Shown here: one piece after another, positions 18,266 to 26,964 of the stretch
How the letters are laid out: the number at the start of each line of letters is the position of its first letter
How positions within the stretch are numbered: position 1 is the first letter of the stretch
Source of the DNA: Novosphingobium sp. 28-62-57
GTDB taxonomy: Bacteria; Pseudomonadota; Alphaproteobacteria; Sphingomonadales; Sphingomonadaceae
Direction: 5' to 3'
Assembly (NCBI GenBank): GCA_002256985.1
Contig: NCGO01000004.1
Coordinates: 124,001 to 188,000 of the forward strand
Length of the DNA: 64,000 bases
The notes under the pieces: model-generated
The model's input: only the letters and a program-made list of their open reading frames with translations
Database searches by the model: none
Told to the model about the DNA's origin: nothing
Translations under genes and position numbers: made by a program

Positions 18266-18952
18266 TTATGAGCCCGCGCAAAATTCGAGCGCGGTAAGCA
18301 CATCTTCACGTGTTTGCAGGCCGTTACGCGCGGCAATCCACCCGGTTGCCTGCGCCACAGCAAAGCTTACGCCATAAAGATTGCGGCGCTGTTCCACGCC
18401 GGGGATCGGGCGGGGATAGCCCGATGCCATGACCATGCGCTGATCTGGACAAGCTGTGAGTGCCCCGCGCGGCAAGTCCCAGTCCAGCCCCACGCCCAGC
18501 ACGTGCGGCAGGCACCCCGGCCAGCACGGCACGCCCTCTGTTTCAAAAGCCGCCACGATCAGCGCGCCTTGCTCTGCCGCTTCTTGCGCCAGTGCGGCAA
18601 AGACATCGGCGTGGGCTGGGTTGGTGGTGCCAAGGCTGAGGTTGATCAGATCGCAGCGCGCCTCCAGCGCCTGCCGGATGCCGGTGGCCAGCGCCCGGGC
18701 CGATGCGCGCAAGCCCTCGCGGAATACGCGGATCGGCAGAATGGCGGCTTCGGGTGCAAGCTCCTGAATTGCCGCCGTGACGGCCGTGCCATGGCCCAGC
18801 TTGTCTAGGCTTTCAGCAGGATCATCCAGCACCGTGCCATCGGCCAGCACGCTCAGCCCCGGCAAAAGTTGCGCTGCGCAAATGTGTGGGTGGGTGGGAT
18901 GCACCCCGCTGTCGATCACCGCGATCCGCCTAGGCATTGGGCGCCTAACCAT
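18266..18952 (-). CDS. qhpE: Subtilisin-like leader peptidase QhpE
   Basis: S8-family serine protease without signal peptide, as expected for the cytoplasmic peptidase that removes the leader of the amine dehydrogenase gamma subunit. Counting from the ATG at 18952, the triad is Asp14 (AVIDSGV), His54 (GHGTAV) and Ser196 (GVSFAVAQATG). Upstream TTG/ATG codons (18994, 18976) lie inside qhpF; an ATG at 18937 is another possible start. The start at 18952 overlaps the qhpF stop by eight bases. At about 229 residues it is small for a subtilisin, matching a dedicated processing enzyme. The role comes from its place in the qhp operon. Confidence 0.85.
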   Translation of the reverse strand: MVRRPMPRRIAVIDSGVHPTHPHICAAQLLPGLSVLADGTVLDDPAESLDKLGHGTAVTAAIQELAPEAAILPIRVFREGLRASARALATGIRQALEARCDLINLSLGTTNPAHADVFAALAQEAAEQGALIVAAFETEGVPCWPGCLPHVLGVGLDWDLPRGALTACPDQRMVMASGYPRPIPGVEQRRNLYGVSFAVAQATGWIAARNGLQTREDVLTALEFCAGS

Positions 18953-20642
18953 GCGCGGACACTTGTGGGTCGACATGCGCGCGCCCGTGCTCAAGCCGGA
19001 TCACGTGATCGGCCATATCGGCAAGGGCTGGCTTGTGTGTGATCACGATCAGCGTGGCATGGGGCAGGGCCGTGCGCAGGCCTTTGGCGACCAGTTGCTC
19101 GGTCGCCTCGTCCAGTGCGGCGGTCGGCTCGTCCAGGATCAGCACATCGGGCTGGCGCAGCAGCGCGCGGGCGATGGCGATGCGGTGGCGTTCGCCCGCA
19201 GACAGCGCCAGACCGCGCTCTCCGGTGCGGGTGGCAAGGCCATCGGGCAGGCGCGCGATCAGGCCATCCAGCCCGGCGGCGCTGGCGGCGGCGGCAATCT
19301 CGGCAGCCGTTGCCTCGGCGCGCGCAAACGCGATGTTCTGCGCGATGCTCGCGTTGAACAGAAACGGGGCCTGATCGACCAGCAGCACCCGCGCGCGCAA
19401 ATCGGCCAGCGACAACTCGCGCAAGTCCGCGCCATCGATGGTGACGCGGCCCTCCACCGGATCAAGGAAGCGCACCAGCAGATCGGCCAACGTTGATTTG
19501 CCTGCGCCCGATGGCCCGATGATCGCGGTGAGTGTGCCTGCAGGGATGGTCAGGTTTGCGCCCACCAGCACGGGTTCGCGCCCGTGGTGCATCGTCACAC
19601 CTTCCAGCCGGATCTCGCGCGTAACGCCGGGTAGTGGCCACGGAGACGCTGCCTCGACCACTTCGGGTGCGGTATCGAACAGTTCGAAGATCCGCGCCAA
19701 TGCTACGCGCGCCATCGCAAGGCTGGCGGTCAACCCCATCAGCGCCTGCACCGGGGCCAGTAGCCGTCCGTGATACGTAATGAACGCCACCAGCGCGCCG
19801 ATGCTCATCGTGCCGTCGATGATCTGCTTGCCGCCATAGAGGATCACCGCCGCGCTCGATGCGGTTACGATCGTGCCGGGCAGGGCGCCGGTCAGGAATG
19901 ATACGGTCTGCATCTTGAGCATCGTGGCCACGAAACCGCCATTGGCCTTGCCAAAGCGTGCGGCCTCATGCTCCTCGGCCCCAAGCGCGTTGACCGTGCG
20001 CATGCCGATGATCGTGTCGGCCAGCAGGCTGCCAATGTCCGCCCCGCTTTCGCGCATCTGGCGAGTCAGCTCGGTCATCTTGCGCTGAAAATGCAGGAAG
20101 CTGCCCACCGCCAGCGGCACCAATACCGTGCCGACCAGAAACAGCTTCCAGTCGAGCCACAGCATCATCGCCACGGAGCCTGTAAAGAACAGCACATTGC
20201 TCAGCACCGAAAGCAGCGTATCGCCCGCCACGCGCTGCACGTCGGACACGTCGGAGTTCAGCCGCGACATCAGATCGCCCAGCCGGAAACTGCCGTAAAA
20301 ACGGGGGGAGAGCCGCTGCAGATGGCGCAACAGGCCCACCCGCATGTCGAACAGCATTTGCGCAGAAAGCCCGACATAGCGGTAGGATACCAGCGCATTG
20401 ACCGCAAAGCCGCCCACCGTTGCGCCCACCATCAGCGCAGCGATCTTTACCAGCATGTCCCAGTCGCGCTTCATCAGCGCTTCGTCGATCATCAGCTTGG
20501 AAATCCACGGCTGCGCCAGCGTCAGGCCGGTTGCGACGAGGCTGCCGAGCAGGACCAGCACAAGACGCGGGGCATAGGGCCGCAGCCACGGCCACAACCG
20601 CGCATATGTGCTCCACGGCGCAATCTTGGGCGGCGGGTTCAA
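18945..20642 (-). CDS. qhpF: ABC transporter QhpF, fused membrane and ATPase domains
   Basis: 565 residues. An N-terminal six-helix exporter membrane domain (from about 25 to 310, PYAPRLVLVLLGSLVATGL onward) is followed by an ATPase with Walker A GPSGAGKST, signature LSAGERHRIA, Walker B VLILDEPT and switch His in VITHKP. This is a type I half-transporter that should work as a homodimer. In the qhp system the corresponding protein is proposed to move the processed gamma subunit to the periplasm; that role is known from the Paracoccus operon, not shown here. It shares four bases with the qhpG stop and runs into qhpE. Confidence 0.87.
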   Translation of the reverse strand: MNPPPKIAPWSTYARLWPWLRPYAPRLVLVLLGSLVATGLTLAQPWISKLMIDEALMKRDWDMLVKIAALMVGATVGGFAVNALVSYRYVGLSAQMLFDMRVGLLRHLQRLSPRFYGSFRLGDLMSRLNSDVSDVQRVAGDTLLSVLSNVLFFTGSVAMMLWLDWKLFLVGTVLVPLAVGSFLHFQRKMTELTRQMRESGADIGSLLADTIIGMRTVNALGAEEHEAARFGKANGGFVATMLKMQTVSFLTGALPGTIVTASSAAVILYGGKQIIDGTMSIGALVAFITYHGRLLAPVQALMGLTASLAMARVALARIFELFDTAPEVVEAASPWPLPGVTREIRLEGVTMHHGREPVLVGANLTIPAGTLTAIIGPSGAGKSTLADLLVRFLDPVEGRVTIDGADLRELSLADLRARVLLVDQAPFLFNASIAQNIAFARAEATAAEIAAAASAAGLDGLIARLPDGLATRTGERGLALSAGERHRIAIARALLRQPDVLILDEPTAALDEATEQLVAKGLRTALPHATLIVITHKPALADMADHVIRLEHGRAHVDPQVSAHG

Positions 20643-21763
20643 GCCGCTTGTCCGCGCCGGATCAGATCGAAGCCGTGCAGGGCAAAGCGCGGTTCGGGCA
20701 AGCGGCTCAGCAGCGCGGTGGTGCGGTCATAGCCTTCGCGCGCCGCCGCATATTGTTCGTGCCACCATGGCCCCGCGCCGCCATTGGCATAGAACGGCAA
20801 GGACAGTTGCAAATGCCGCCGCAGCGAGGCGAGCAGCAGCGAATGATAATGCGTGGCCAGTTCGCTTGGCTCTTCGCCCCGCGCCAGCGCACCGATCACG
20901 CCTGCCGCCAAAATCCCCTCACGCGCGGCCTGCGCAGTGCCATCGCCGCAGATCGGATCAAAGGCGATGGCCGCGGTGCCGCAGGCCAGCCAGCCATCCC
21001 CAGCCAGCTTCGCCAACATGCGCGGGCTGGTGTCAAACTGGCCGCCCGCCGGTTCAAGGCTTTCGATCAAGGGGCCGATCAACGGAGCACTTTGCGCCAA
21101 GGCTTGGGGAGCGCCGCCCACCGCCAGCAGCCACGCTTGACCGTAGCCATCAGGGATCAGGAACAGCCAGCCTGCGTCCACCGCCTCGATCCAGCAAGTG
21201 CGGGCAGGGGCATCGGCCTTCAAGGTCACGCGGGCCGTGGCCGAAAGCCGCTCTCCGAACCGCAGCATTTCCGCTTCCGGGAACGGCGGCATCGCGTGGA
21301 TCGCGAAATCGGCGTTGAAATCATTCGAATGTTGGATGTTTAGCTTCGCCCTATCGGCCTGCGCTGAACTCGCCGCTGGCTCGTTTAGCTTCGCCCTATC
21401 GGGCTGCGCTGAACTCGCCTTCGGCTCGTTTCCCCGGGGAAACATATCAAGAACATTGGCCAGATCATCTTCCGAAACAATGGCCGCGCCATGGGGCATC
21501 GCCACGGCCTCGGCACTGCCCCACTTCACCACGCGGCAGTCGATCCGGGGTTTGTCGGCAAACAAGGCTGCGTTGCCGAACACATCGCGCAGCAAAGCCA
21601 GCGCTGCATCGCTCAACATGATCACCGGCACAGGACGGCGAAGGCCGGGTTCGCGCGTAAACGCAAACCCGGCCTGTTGCATAAGGTGCGCAGCCGTAGC
21701 CACTGCTACACCTTGTCCCCTCAGATGAAGGGCTCCCCTCGACAGGAACTGTGTTTCATTCAC
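20639..21763 (-). CDS. qhpG: FAD-dependent peptidyl-Trp hydroxylase QhpG
   Basis: 374 residues from a GTG that overlaps the qhpB stop (GTGA). An FAD-binding GxGxxxA-type motif (RGQGVAVATAAHL) is near residue 16, and a second FAD motif (FDPICGDGTAQAAREG) near residue 275 is as in tryptophan-halogenase/p-hydroxybenzoate hydroxylase-like enzymes. QhpG hydroxylates the gamma-subunit tryptophan that becomes CTQ. Near residues 112-141 a 15-residue unit is repeated twice (EPKASSAQPDRAKLN / EPAASSAQADRAKLN); it is encoded by a 45-bp tandem repeat and looks like an insertion into a surface loop. The protein is shorter than some homologues, but both FAD motifs are present. Confidence 0.82.
   Translation of the reverse strand: MNETQFLSRGALHLRGQGVAVATAAHLMQQAGFAFTREPGLRRPVPVIMLSDAALALLRDVFGNAALFADKPRIDCRVVKWGSAEAVAMPHGAAIVSEDDLANVLDMFPRGNEPKASSAQPDRAKLNEPAASSAQADRAKLNIQHSNDFNADFAIHAMPPFPEAEMLRFGERLSATARVTLKADAPARTCWIEAVDAGWLFLIPDGYGQAWLLAVGGAPQALAQSAPLIGPLIESLEPAGGQFDTSPRMLAKLAGDGWLACGTAAIAFDPICGDGTAQAAREGILAAGVIGALARGEEPSELATHYHSLLLASLRRHLQLSLPFYANGGAGPWWHEQYAAAREGYDRTTALLSRLPEPRFALHGFDLIRRGQAA
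21338..21427. repeat. 45-bp in-frame tandem duplication in qhpG
   Basis: Two copies begin with GTTTAGCTTCGCCCTATCGG at 21338 and 21383 and differ at a few bases. The length is a multiple of three, so the reading frame of qhpG is kept. GTTT starts a partial third unit at 21428. Confidence 0.9.
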
Positions 21764-22848
21764 TGGGTGATGATCATCCCCGCGCCTGTGGTATCGTTGC
21801 CCAGATCGATGGTCTTGATGTGCTTGAGCGTCTGCGCATCGTACATCTCGATGTCGTAGCTGGCGCCGTAGATGTACAGCATCTTGCCATCGCCCGACAT
21901 GCCAAACTGGAAGCGCGTGCGGCAGGGGAATTCGGCCTTGTTCTTGACCAGATTGGTCGTCAGATCAAGGTGCCAGAACTCGCAACGCTTGTTGCCGACC
22001 TTCTCCTGCGTGACGACGGTCCAGCCTTCTTTCATGTCCTTGGACACTTGCAAGCCGGCCATGCCGCCGCCCACCGGAGCCGGGCCAATCGGGCGGAAAT
22101 CAAACGCCTTGGTCGCCAGATTGAAGCGGCCCACGCCATAGACCTTGTTGCGGATATAGGGGTCTTGCGCGGTGAACATCGAGACATATTCTGCCGGATT
22201 GCGCAGCGTTTCCACGCCCCCGCCAAAGCTCACACCTTCGATCCCGGTCGCTTCGGGCTTGGAAAATTCCAGCCGGTCGGTCACTTTCAGCGCGGCGGTA
22301 TCGACCACCAGCACCTTGTCGCGGATCAGGAACATGGTCTTGCCATCCAGCGACATCATGTAGTTGCCGCGCCCGGCCCCGGCCCGCACGTCTTCCTCGG
22401 GCACAGCAGCGGTGCGCACCACGGCCTTCTTGGTCAGATCGATCACGCCGAACATCTGCGGGCCCACCGTCCAGCGGTCCTGCAACTTCTCGAACTTCTG
22501 CATCATCGTGTAGAAGAACTTGCCCGAAGGATCAGGCACGCCGCCATTGAAGCGGTAGCGCGTGGTCGGCGTGTTCAGGCTGAACGAATTGATGACTTTC
22601 TTGGTCGCCGTATCGATCACTTCGATCCCGCTGGTCGTGATCGTGGTGACGTAGATCCGCTTCTGATCGTTCGAAATGCGCATCGACGTGGGCAGGCCGG
22701 AAGCCAGCGTCAGCCGGTCCTTCACTGCGCCGGTCGCCTCGTCCAGCACCAGCATCTTGTCGGGGTAGGAGCCCATGAACAGGGTAGAGGCCTGCGCGGG
22801 GGCGATCCCGACAACACAAGCAGCAATAGCAAGACCGAGTTTCTTCAT
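21760..22848 (-). CDS. qhpB: Quinohemoprotein amine dehydrogenase beta subunit
   Basis: 362 residues from the ATG at 22848, preceded by GGAAGA; longer ORF extension overlaps qhpC and is not used. A signal peptide (MKKLGLAIAACVVGIAPAQA) sends it to the periplasm. The body consists of repeated blades (for example YPDKMLVLDEATGAVKDRL, KRIYVTTITTSGIEVIDTA, KMLYIYGASYDIEMYDAQT), giving the seven-blade beta-propeller known for this subunit. Together with alpha and gamma it forms the heterotrimeric amine dehydrogenase; the gamma subunit with CTQ sits between the propeller and the heme subunit. It lies 46 bases after qhpC. Confidence 0.9.
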   Translation of the reverse strand: MKKLGLAIAACVVGIAPAQASTLFMGSYPDKMLVLDEATGAVKDRLTLASGLPTSMRISNDQKRIYVTTITTSGIEVIDTATKKVINSFSLNTPTTRYRFNGGVPDPSGKFFYTMMQKFEKLQDRWTVGPQMFGVIDLTKKAVVRTAAVPEEDVRAGAGRGNYMMSLDGKTMFLIRDKVLVVDTAALKVTDRLEFSKPEATGIEGVSFGGGVETLRNPAEYVSMFTAQDPYIRNKVYGVGRFNLATKAFDFRPIGPAPVGGGMAGLQVSKDMKEGWTVVTQEKVGNKRCEFWHLDLTTNLVKNKAEFPCRTRFQFGMSGDGKMLYIYGASYDIEMYDAQTLKHIKTIDLGNDTTGAGMIITQ

Positions 22849-22894
22849 GGGGCGGGTCTTCCGGTGATGATGAACAGGGACGCAGGCGGCGGCC

Positions 22895-23218
22895 TTACGG
22901 GAAGATGATGTCGAGGCTGCGCCAGTCCTTGGCTGCGGTCGCGCAATTGCTGGCCCAATCGGGCGAGTAATTGACGTGATCGGGCACCTGCACCGGCCAG
23001 AAGCAGGTGACGTAGCAGTCATAGATGTCGCGCTCAGCCGGCTGGCACAGGCCCGCCGTGCCGCCGCCTGCATCAACTTCCCATCCCGGCGAGAACGAGA
23101 TCGAGCAGCCCATCGGCGTGTGCATCGGCTTTTGCAGCGCGATCACATCTTCCTCGGTCGAGGCAATCGTCTCCTCGATCCGCAGTGCTTTTTTGTTCAG
23201 AGGTTTCAGGTGCTTCAT
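22895..23218 (-). CDS. qhpC: Quinohemoprotein amine dehydrogenase gamma subunit precursor (CTQ)
   Basis: 107 residues. It is the catalytic subunit, made as a precursor with a leader of about 30 residues and then crosslinked. With an offset of 31, every crosslink position of the Paracoccus subunit is conserved: Cys38-Glu47, Cys58-Asp64 and Cys72-Asp80 for the three Cys-to-acid thioethers, and Cys68-Trp74 for the cysteine tryptophylquinone. A further Cys92 is present. The leader is charged and has no signal-peptide character, as expected for export through the QhpF route. It overlaps qhpD by four bases, so modifier and substrate are translated together. Confidence 0.95.
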   Translation of the reverse strand: MKHLKPLNKKALRIEETIASTEEDVIALQKPMHTPMGCSISFSPGWEVDAGGGTAGLCQPAERDIYDCYVTCFWPVQVPDHVNYSPDWASNCATAAKDWRSLDIIFP

Positions 23219-24669
23219 GACAAGCCCTTTCGTGCAGCAAAGCGTTCAAGAAATTCAGGATTGCGCTGGGCAACCGTGCCGTAGATTTTCAGGCAGGCAT
23301 CGGTCCATTCGCGGATCCAGTCGCAATAATGCAGGTTCGCGTGGCCGGTATCGCCATAGCGCACGAAAGCTTCGTGATGGCATCCGCCCGCGCAGAGCGG
23401 CCGCGCCCAGCAGGTGGAGCATTCGTACTTTGCGCCAACATGGCCGCGCGTCAGGAAATCGGTGCGCTTTTCCTTGTCGAGCCCGGTCGTGACATGGCCC
23501 AGCACATGCGTGTCGGCATCGGTAAAGCGGTGGCACGGTGAAATGTCGCCCGAAGGGCTGACGCCAACAAGGCCAAGCCCTGCGCCGCAGGGGTGCGATT
23601 TGTTGGTGCCCTGGATCAGCTCGCTGATCGTTTCGGACACGTTCGAAAAGCCATGCATCTCGCCGCGCAGCGCATAGCTGAGCCATTCGGCGGCGAGTTC
23701 GTGGAAGGCCGACACTACCGTGTCCATGCCATCGGCATCGAGCGTGTAGGCCTGCTGCCCCGAATCCGTGACGGGGGCGAAGCCTACTTCGTGGAAGCCC
23801 AGATCGTCCTTCAGGTGGCGATAGATGCGGATCACATCGGTCACGCCTTCGGTCAGCGTGACGCGGGCGGTGATCGCGCGGGTCCTGTGTCCGGCGATCA
23901 GCTTGCGCAGGCGCGGCTCCATCACCGCATAAGAACCCTTGCCGTTCTTGTAGACGCGGCGCTTGTCCTGCAAGTCGGGCGGGCCGTCCATCGATACCGT
24001 CACGCCCACCGCCTGATCCGACAGGAACTGGATGATTTCGTCGGTCAGCAGCGTGGCGTTGGTCGTCAGGCTGTAGGTCATGCGCTTGTCCAGCGCGGCG
24101 GCAGCTTCGTTGGCATAGAGCACCACATCGCGCAGCAGCTTGAAGTTCATCAGCGTTTCACCGCCAAAGAACGTGATGTGCGGCACTTCGCGTGTCCCCG
24201 AGCTTTTGAGCAGAAAATCGACCGAAGTCTTAGCCGTTTCCAGCGACATGTACTTGGGCTTGCCCGCAGGCGTGGCGATCTTGTCAGCGCCAAATTCATA
24301 GCAATAAGTGCAAGCCAGATTGCACTGGTTGGTGACATTCAGCACCAGCGCCTGCAGCGGATAGTCCTCGGGCGGGGCAGGCGGGGCCAGCGGGGCTTCG
24401 CGGATTTCGTCCGAAACGATCCCGCGCACGGCGCGCAATTCGCGGATCAGATCTTCGGCATCGGTGCGCGAATAGCCTTTCTCGACCAGCGCGGCGACCA
24501 TTTCGCCATAGGCCATCTGGCGCTCACCGAGCACGGCCATGACACTGGCCGCGCCTTCATCGAGGGCGAAGATGGCTCCGGCAGAGGCGAGGTAGACGAA
24601 CCCTGCGCCTTCGGCTTCGAACAGGTGGATGTCACCACGGCGATACTTGGGGGCAAGGGTCGTTGTCAC
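23215..24669 (-). CDS. qhpD: Radical SAM thioether-forming enzyme QhpD
   Basis: 484 residues. Residues about 10-90 resemble a PqqD-like leader-recognition domain (HLFEAEGAGFVYLASAGAIF). The radical SAM cluster motif CNLACTYC gives Cys116, Cys120 and Cys123. A SPASM-type C-terminal region carries further Cys for auxiliary clusters (HPCGAGLGLVGVSPSGDISPC; CSTCWARPLCAGGC; HYCDW). QhpD makes the Cys-to-Asp/Glu thioether bonds in QhpC in the cytoplasm. It overlaps qhpA upstream and qhpC downstream by four bases each. The family assignment is strong because motif and neighbours agree. Confidence 0.95.
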   Translation of the reverse strand: MTTTLAPKYRRGDIHLFEAEGAGFVYLASAGAIFALDEGAASVMAVLGERQMAYGEMVAALVEKGYSRTDAEDLIRELRAVRGIVSDEIREAPLAPPAPPEDYPLQALVLNVTNQCNLACTYCYEFGADKIATPAGKPKYMSLETAKTSVDFLLKSSGTREVPHITFFGGETLMNFKLLRDVVLYANEAAAALDKRMTYSLTTNATLLTDEIIQFLSDQAVGVTVSMDGPPDLQDKRRVYKNGKGSYAVMEPRLRKLIAGHRTRAITARVTLTEGVTDVIRIYRHLKDDLGFHEVGFAPVTDSGQQAYTLDADGMDTVVSAFHELAAEWLSYALRGEMHGFSNVSETISELIQGTNKSHPCGAGLGLVGVSPSGDISPCHRFTDADTHVLGHVTTGLDKEKRTDFLTRGHVGAKYECSTCWARPLCAGGCHHEAFVRYGDTGHANLHYCDWIREWTDACLKIYGTVAQRNPEFLERFAARKGLS

Positions 24670-26474
24670 TTGGCCACCTCCGGCTGATCCCAGCGCTTGT
24701 ATGCAGGTACGGTAACGAGCAGGAACGACTTGCCTTTCAGAGGCTTGCCCAGCGAGTCAAAGGCGTTCTTGGCCGTCGCCACCACCCAGACTTCGCCATA
24801 ATTGTTGCGGCCCCACTTTCGGTCGGGGTTCGGCCCATCGATGGCGGGCGTGAACAGCGCGGTCTGATTCAACTTGCCGACATAGTTGACGTCATCGTCG
24901 TAATAGACAGTCTGCAGCTCTTCCATGCCCCAGGTCACATCGACAGGGCCAAGCGCGACGTCATCGGTGGTATAGGGCTTGCCGTCGAGACCGGCGTCAT
25001 AGCCGATGGCATCGAATTGGGCATGGCCGGGGGTGTGCTTTTCGCTGCCGCCAAGGCGGGCGATGGCGGTTTCCGGCGTGACTTTGATGTAATCAACCTT
25101 TTTGAAGATCGGCAGGCCCGCGGCCAGCACTGTTCCGCCGATGCCCACATCGTGCGCGCCAACCGCAGCGTCTGCGGCCACGTCGACCATCAGCACCGCC
25201 TCGGTCGGGCTGGCGGAGACGACTTTGGTGACTGTCACACCCTTGCCCAGATCAATGTCTGCAGGCTTGAGCCCGGCCGGGAAAGCATCGCCGATCAGCT
25301 TGAGCGATGCGCCCTTGCTTCCGGCCTGCAGCGCATAGGGCCACACGGCAGCGACCGTGGGTTCCGCCGAAGCGCGGGTCAGCTTTACGTTGAAGCCGAA
25401 CTCCTTGTATTCGCCCCAGAACCAGCGCCCTTCGGCAGACTTGCGATCAGGCGCAAACTGCATCGTTTCGCGCGTTTCATGGTCTGCCGGAGCATCGGGG
25501 CGCGTGCCCTTGGCACCGCTGGAGGACGTGCCGCGCCATGAATAGCCTGTATAGACCAGCCCCTTGCCGCTGCGGGTGAGGGTGGAGCCATCGGCCAGCG
25601 ATTTCAGTGTGATAGCCGTGGTATAGTCATCCTCAGCCCCGGCGGGGGTGACGATCATTTCGCCCACGTAGAGCCCCTTGCCGGGCAGCATGGCATTGAC
25701 CAGCCACTTGCCGCCCAGCTTGGCCGACTGCTGGCGGGCCTGCCACTTCGTCCATTCCGGCGTGGTCAGCGGCGCGACCTTGTTCATATATTCGAGCGCG
25801 ACTTCGACCGGCAGCGGCTTGGGCGCGCCGTTGGCGGGCAAGGGCTGGGTCGGGTCTTCCACCGGCTTGCGGAACTGGGCGTCGGCCTGCGAATACATGG
25901 CCACGTGCAAGTTGCGCAGCAAGCTCCATTCCGCCTTTGACCGCCGCCATGACAGCGGCTGGGCAAAGCCATGGCAGGCCGCGCACGATTGGCGAATCGT
26001 CTCGTTCGGGACATTGGTTTCGTTGATGATGCGGTGTTCGGCAAAGTAGGACACCGGCTTGGCCTCTTCCGGTGCAAGGCCGTGGCTATTGGACAGCGAC
26101 CGGATCACCGCCTTGGCCTCAACCGGGGTCAGCGACAGGCCATTGAGCGCAGACATGCGGCGGATGACTTGCGCCCAGCCTTCGGGCGTGGTGCGGACAT
26201 AGGAAATGCGTGAGAGGTTGCCCTTGGCGTCAGCGGTGTGGCAGCTGCCGCATTTTTCCATGACCAGCGCATCGGTTACCGGGATGCCCGCTTCGGTTTC
26301 TACCGGATTTGAAGGATCACGCGCCGGTTCTTTTGCCGCCTGCGCCAGCACGATCGATGCGGGCAGCGCGGTCAGCGCCAGAAACTGGACCAGATGCCGC
26401 CGCAGCGGGCGTTTGGGAGTGGCAGGAGTTGGGCGGGTTGCGGAGACAATATCAACGGTTTGGGCCACGCTCAT
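24666..26474 (-). CDS. qhpA: Quinohemoprotein amine dehydrogenase alpha subunit (diheme)
   Basis: 602 residues from the ATG at 26474, which has GGGGGA about 10 bases upstream; an ORF extension to 26567 lacks such a site. After a signal peptide (RRHLVQFLALTALPASIVLA) a diheme cytochrome domain has two heme c sites, CGSCH (Cys75, Cys78, His79) and CAACH (Cys164, Cys167, His168). The rest forms beta-rich domains. The subunit takes electrons from CTQ and passes them to a periplasmic carrier during primary amine oxidation. It is the first gene of the seven-gene operon; its promoter should lie in the 350 bases between it and the tRNA gene. No qhpR-type regulator is adjacent. Confidence 0.93.
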   Translation of the reverse strand: MSVAQTVDIVSATRPTPATPKRPLRRHLVQFLALTALPASIVLAQAAKEPARDPSNPVETEAGIPVTDALVMEKCGSCHTADAKGNLSRISYVRTTPEGWAQVIRRMSALNGLSLTPVEAKAVIRSLSNSHGLAPEEAKPVSYFAEHRIINETNVPNETIRQSCAACHGFAQPLSWRRSKAEWSLLRNLHVAMYSQADAQFRKPVEDPTQPLPANGAPKPLPVEVALEYMNKVAPLTTPEWTKWQARQQSAKLGGKWLVNAMLPGKGLYVGEMIVTPAGAEDDYTTAITLKSLADGSTLTRSGKGLVYTGYSWRGTSSSGAKGTRPDAPADHETRETMQFAPDRKSAEGRWFWGEYKEFGFNVKLTRASAEPTVAAVWPYALQAGSKGASLKLIGDAFPAGLKPADIDLGKGVTVTKVVSASPTEAVLMVDVAADAAVGAHDVGIGGTVLAAGLPIFKKVDYIKVTPETAIARLGGSEKHTPGHAQFDAIGYDAGLDGKPYTTDDVALGPVDVTWGMEELQTVYYDDDVNYVGKLNQTALFTPAIDGPNPDRKWGRNNYGEVWVVATAKNAFDSLGKPLKGKSFLLVTVPAYKRWDQPEVAK

Positions 26475-26818
26475 GGTCGCAAATTCCCCCCAGAGGTTTG
26501 CCGTATCGGCTTGCTGCATCCGACAGGAATCGGGCGCGGCGACGGGGTAAGACTGGACAAGCGTCAAAAGTTCGTCAACGCCTTTGTTTGCAGGTGCGAA
26601 AAAGGCGTATTGAGGCCAGCGGGAGCACTTTTGCTGGCATCAGAGCCCAAGTCCATACGCGGATTGCGCAAGAGCGACAGGCGGGGGTGAGAGGCGGGCA
26701 AAAAATGCCACGCCAGCGCCAGAAGCTTCACGCCGCAAGGTTGACGGCAACCCCCCGACCATGGCAGAGGCCCACCCGGTCCAGACCAACCGGACCTCGC
26801 GCCCCCTGCGGCGGCGTT

Positions 26819-26892
26819 GCGGGTGTAGCTCAATGGTAGAGCAGCAGCTTCCCAAGCTGAATACGAGGGTTCGATTCCCTTCACCCGCTCCA
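26819..26892 (+). tRNA. tRNA-Gly (anticodon CCC)
   Basis: A 74-base cloverleaf with acceptor GCGGGTG/CACCCGC, D arm GCTC...GAGC, anticodon loop TTCCCAA (anticodon CCC), T loop TTCGATT and encoded CCA. The prophage begins directly after it, so the 3' part is the probable attachment site. Confidence 0.96.
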
Positions 26893-26926
26893 ATAAAATC
26901 AGGGGTTTAGCGCACTAATCCCCTGA
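26892..26926 (-). terminator. Intrinsic terminator of the phage late operon
   Basis: Stem TCAGGGG (26899-26905) pairs with CCCCTGA (26920-26926); the loop region can pair further. On the minus strand a T-rich run (TTTTATT) follows, so it ends leftward late transcription before the tRNA. Confidence 0.75.
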
Positions 26927-26929
26927 CCT

Positions 26930-26960
26930 TTCCAACATCCTTCCAACAACCTTTCCAACA
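26930..26960. repeat. Three TTCCAACA direct repeats near left prophage end
   Basis: Copies start at 26930, 26941 and 26953, i.e. 11-12 bases apart, about one helical turn. Placement just inside the presumed attachment site suggests arm-type integrase binding sites, by inference only. Confidence 0.5.
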
Positions 26961-26964
26961 TCGA

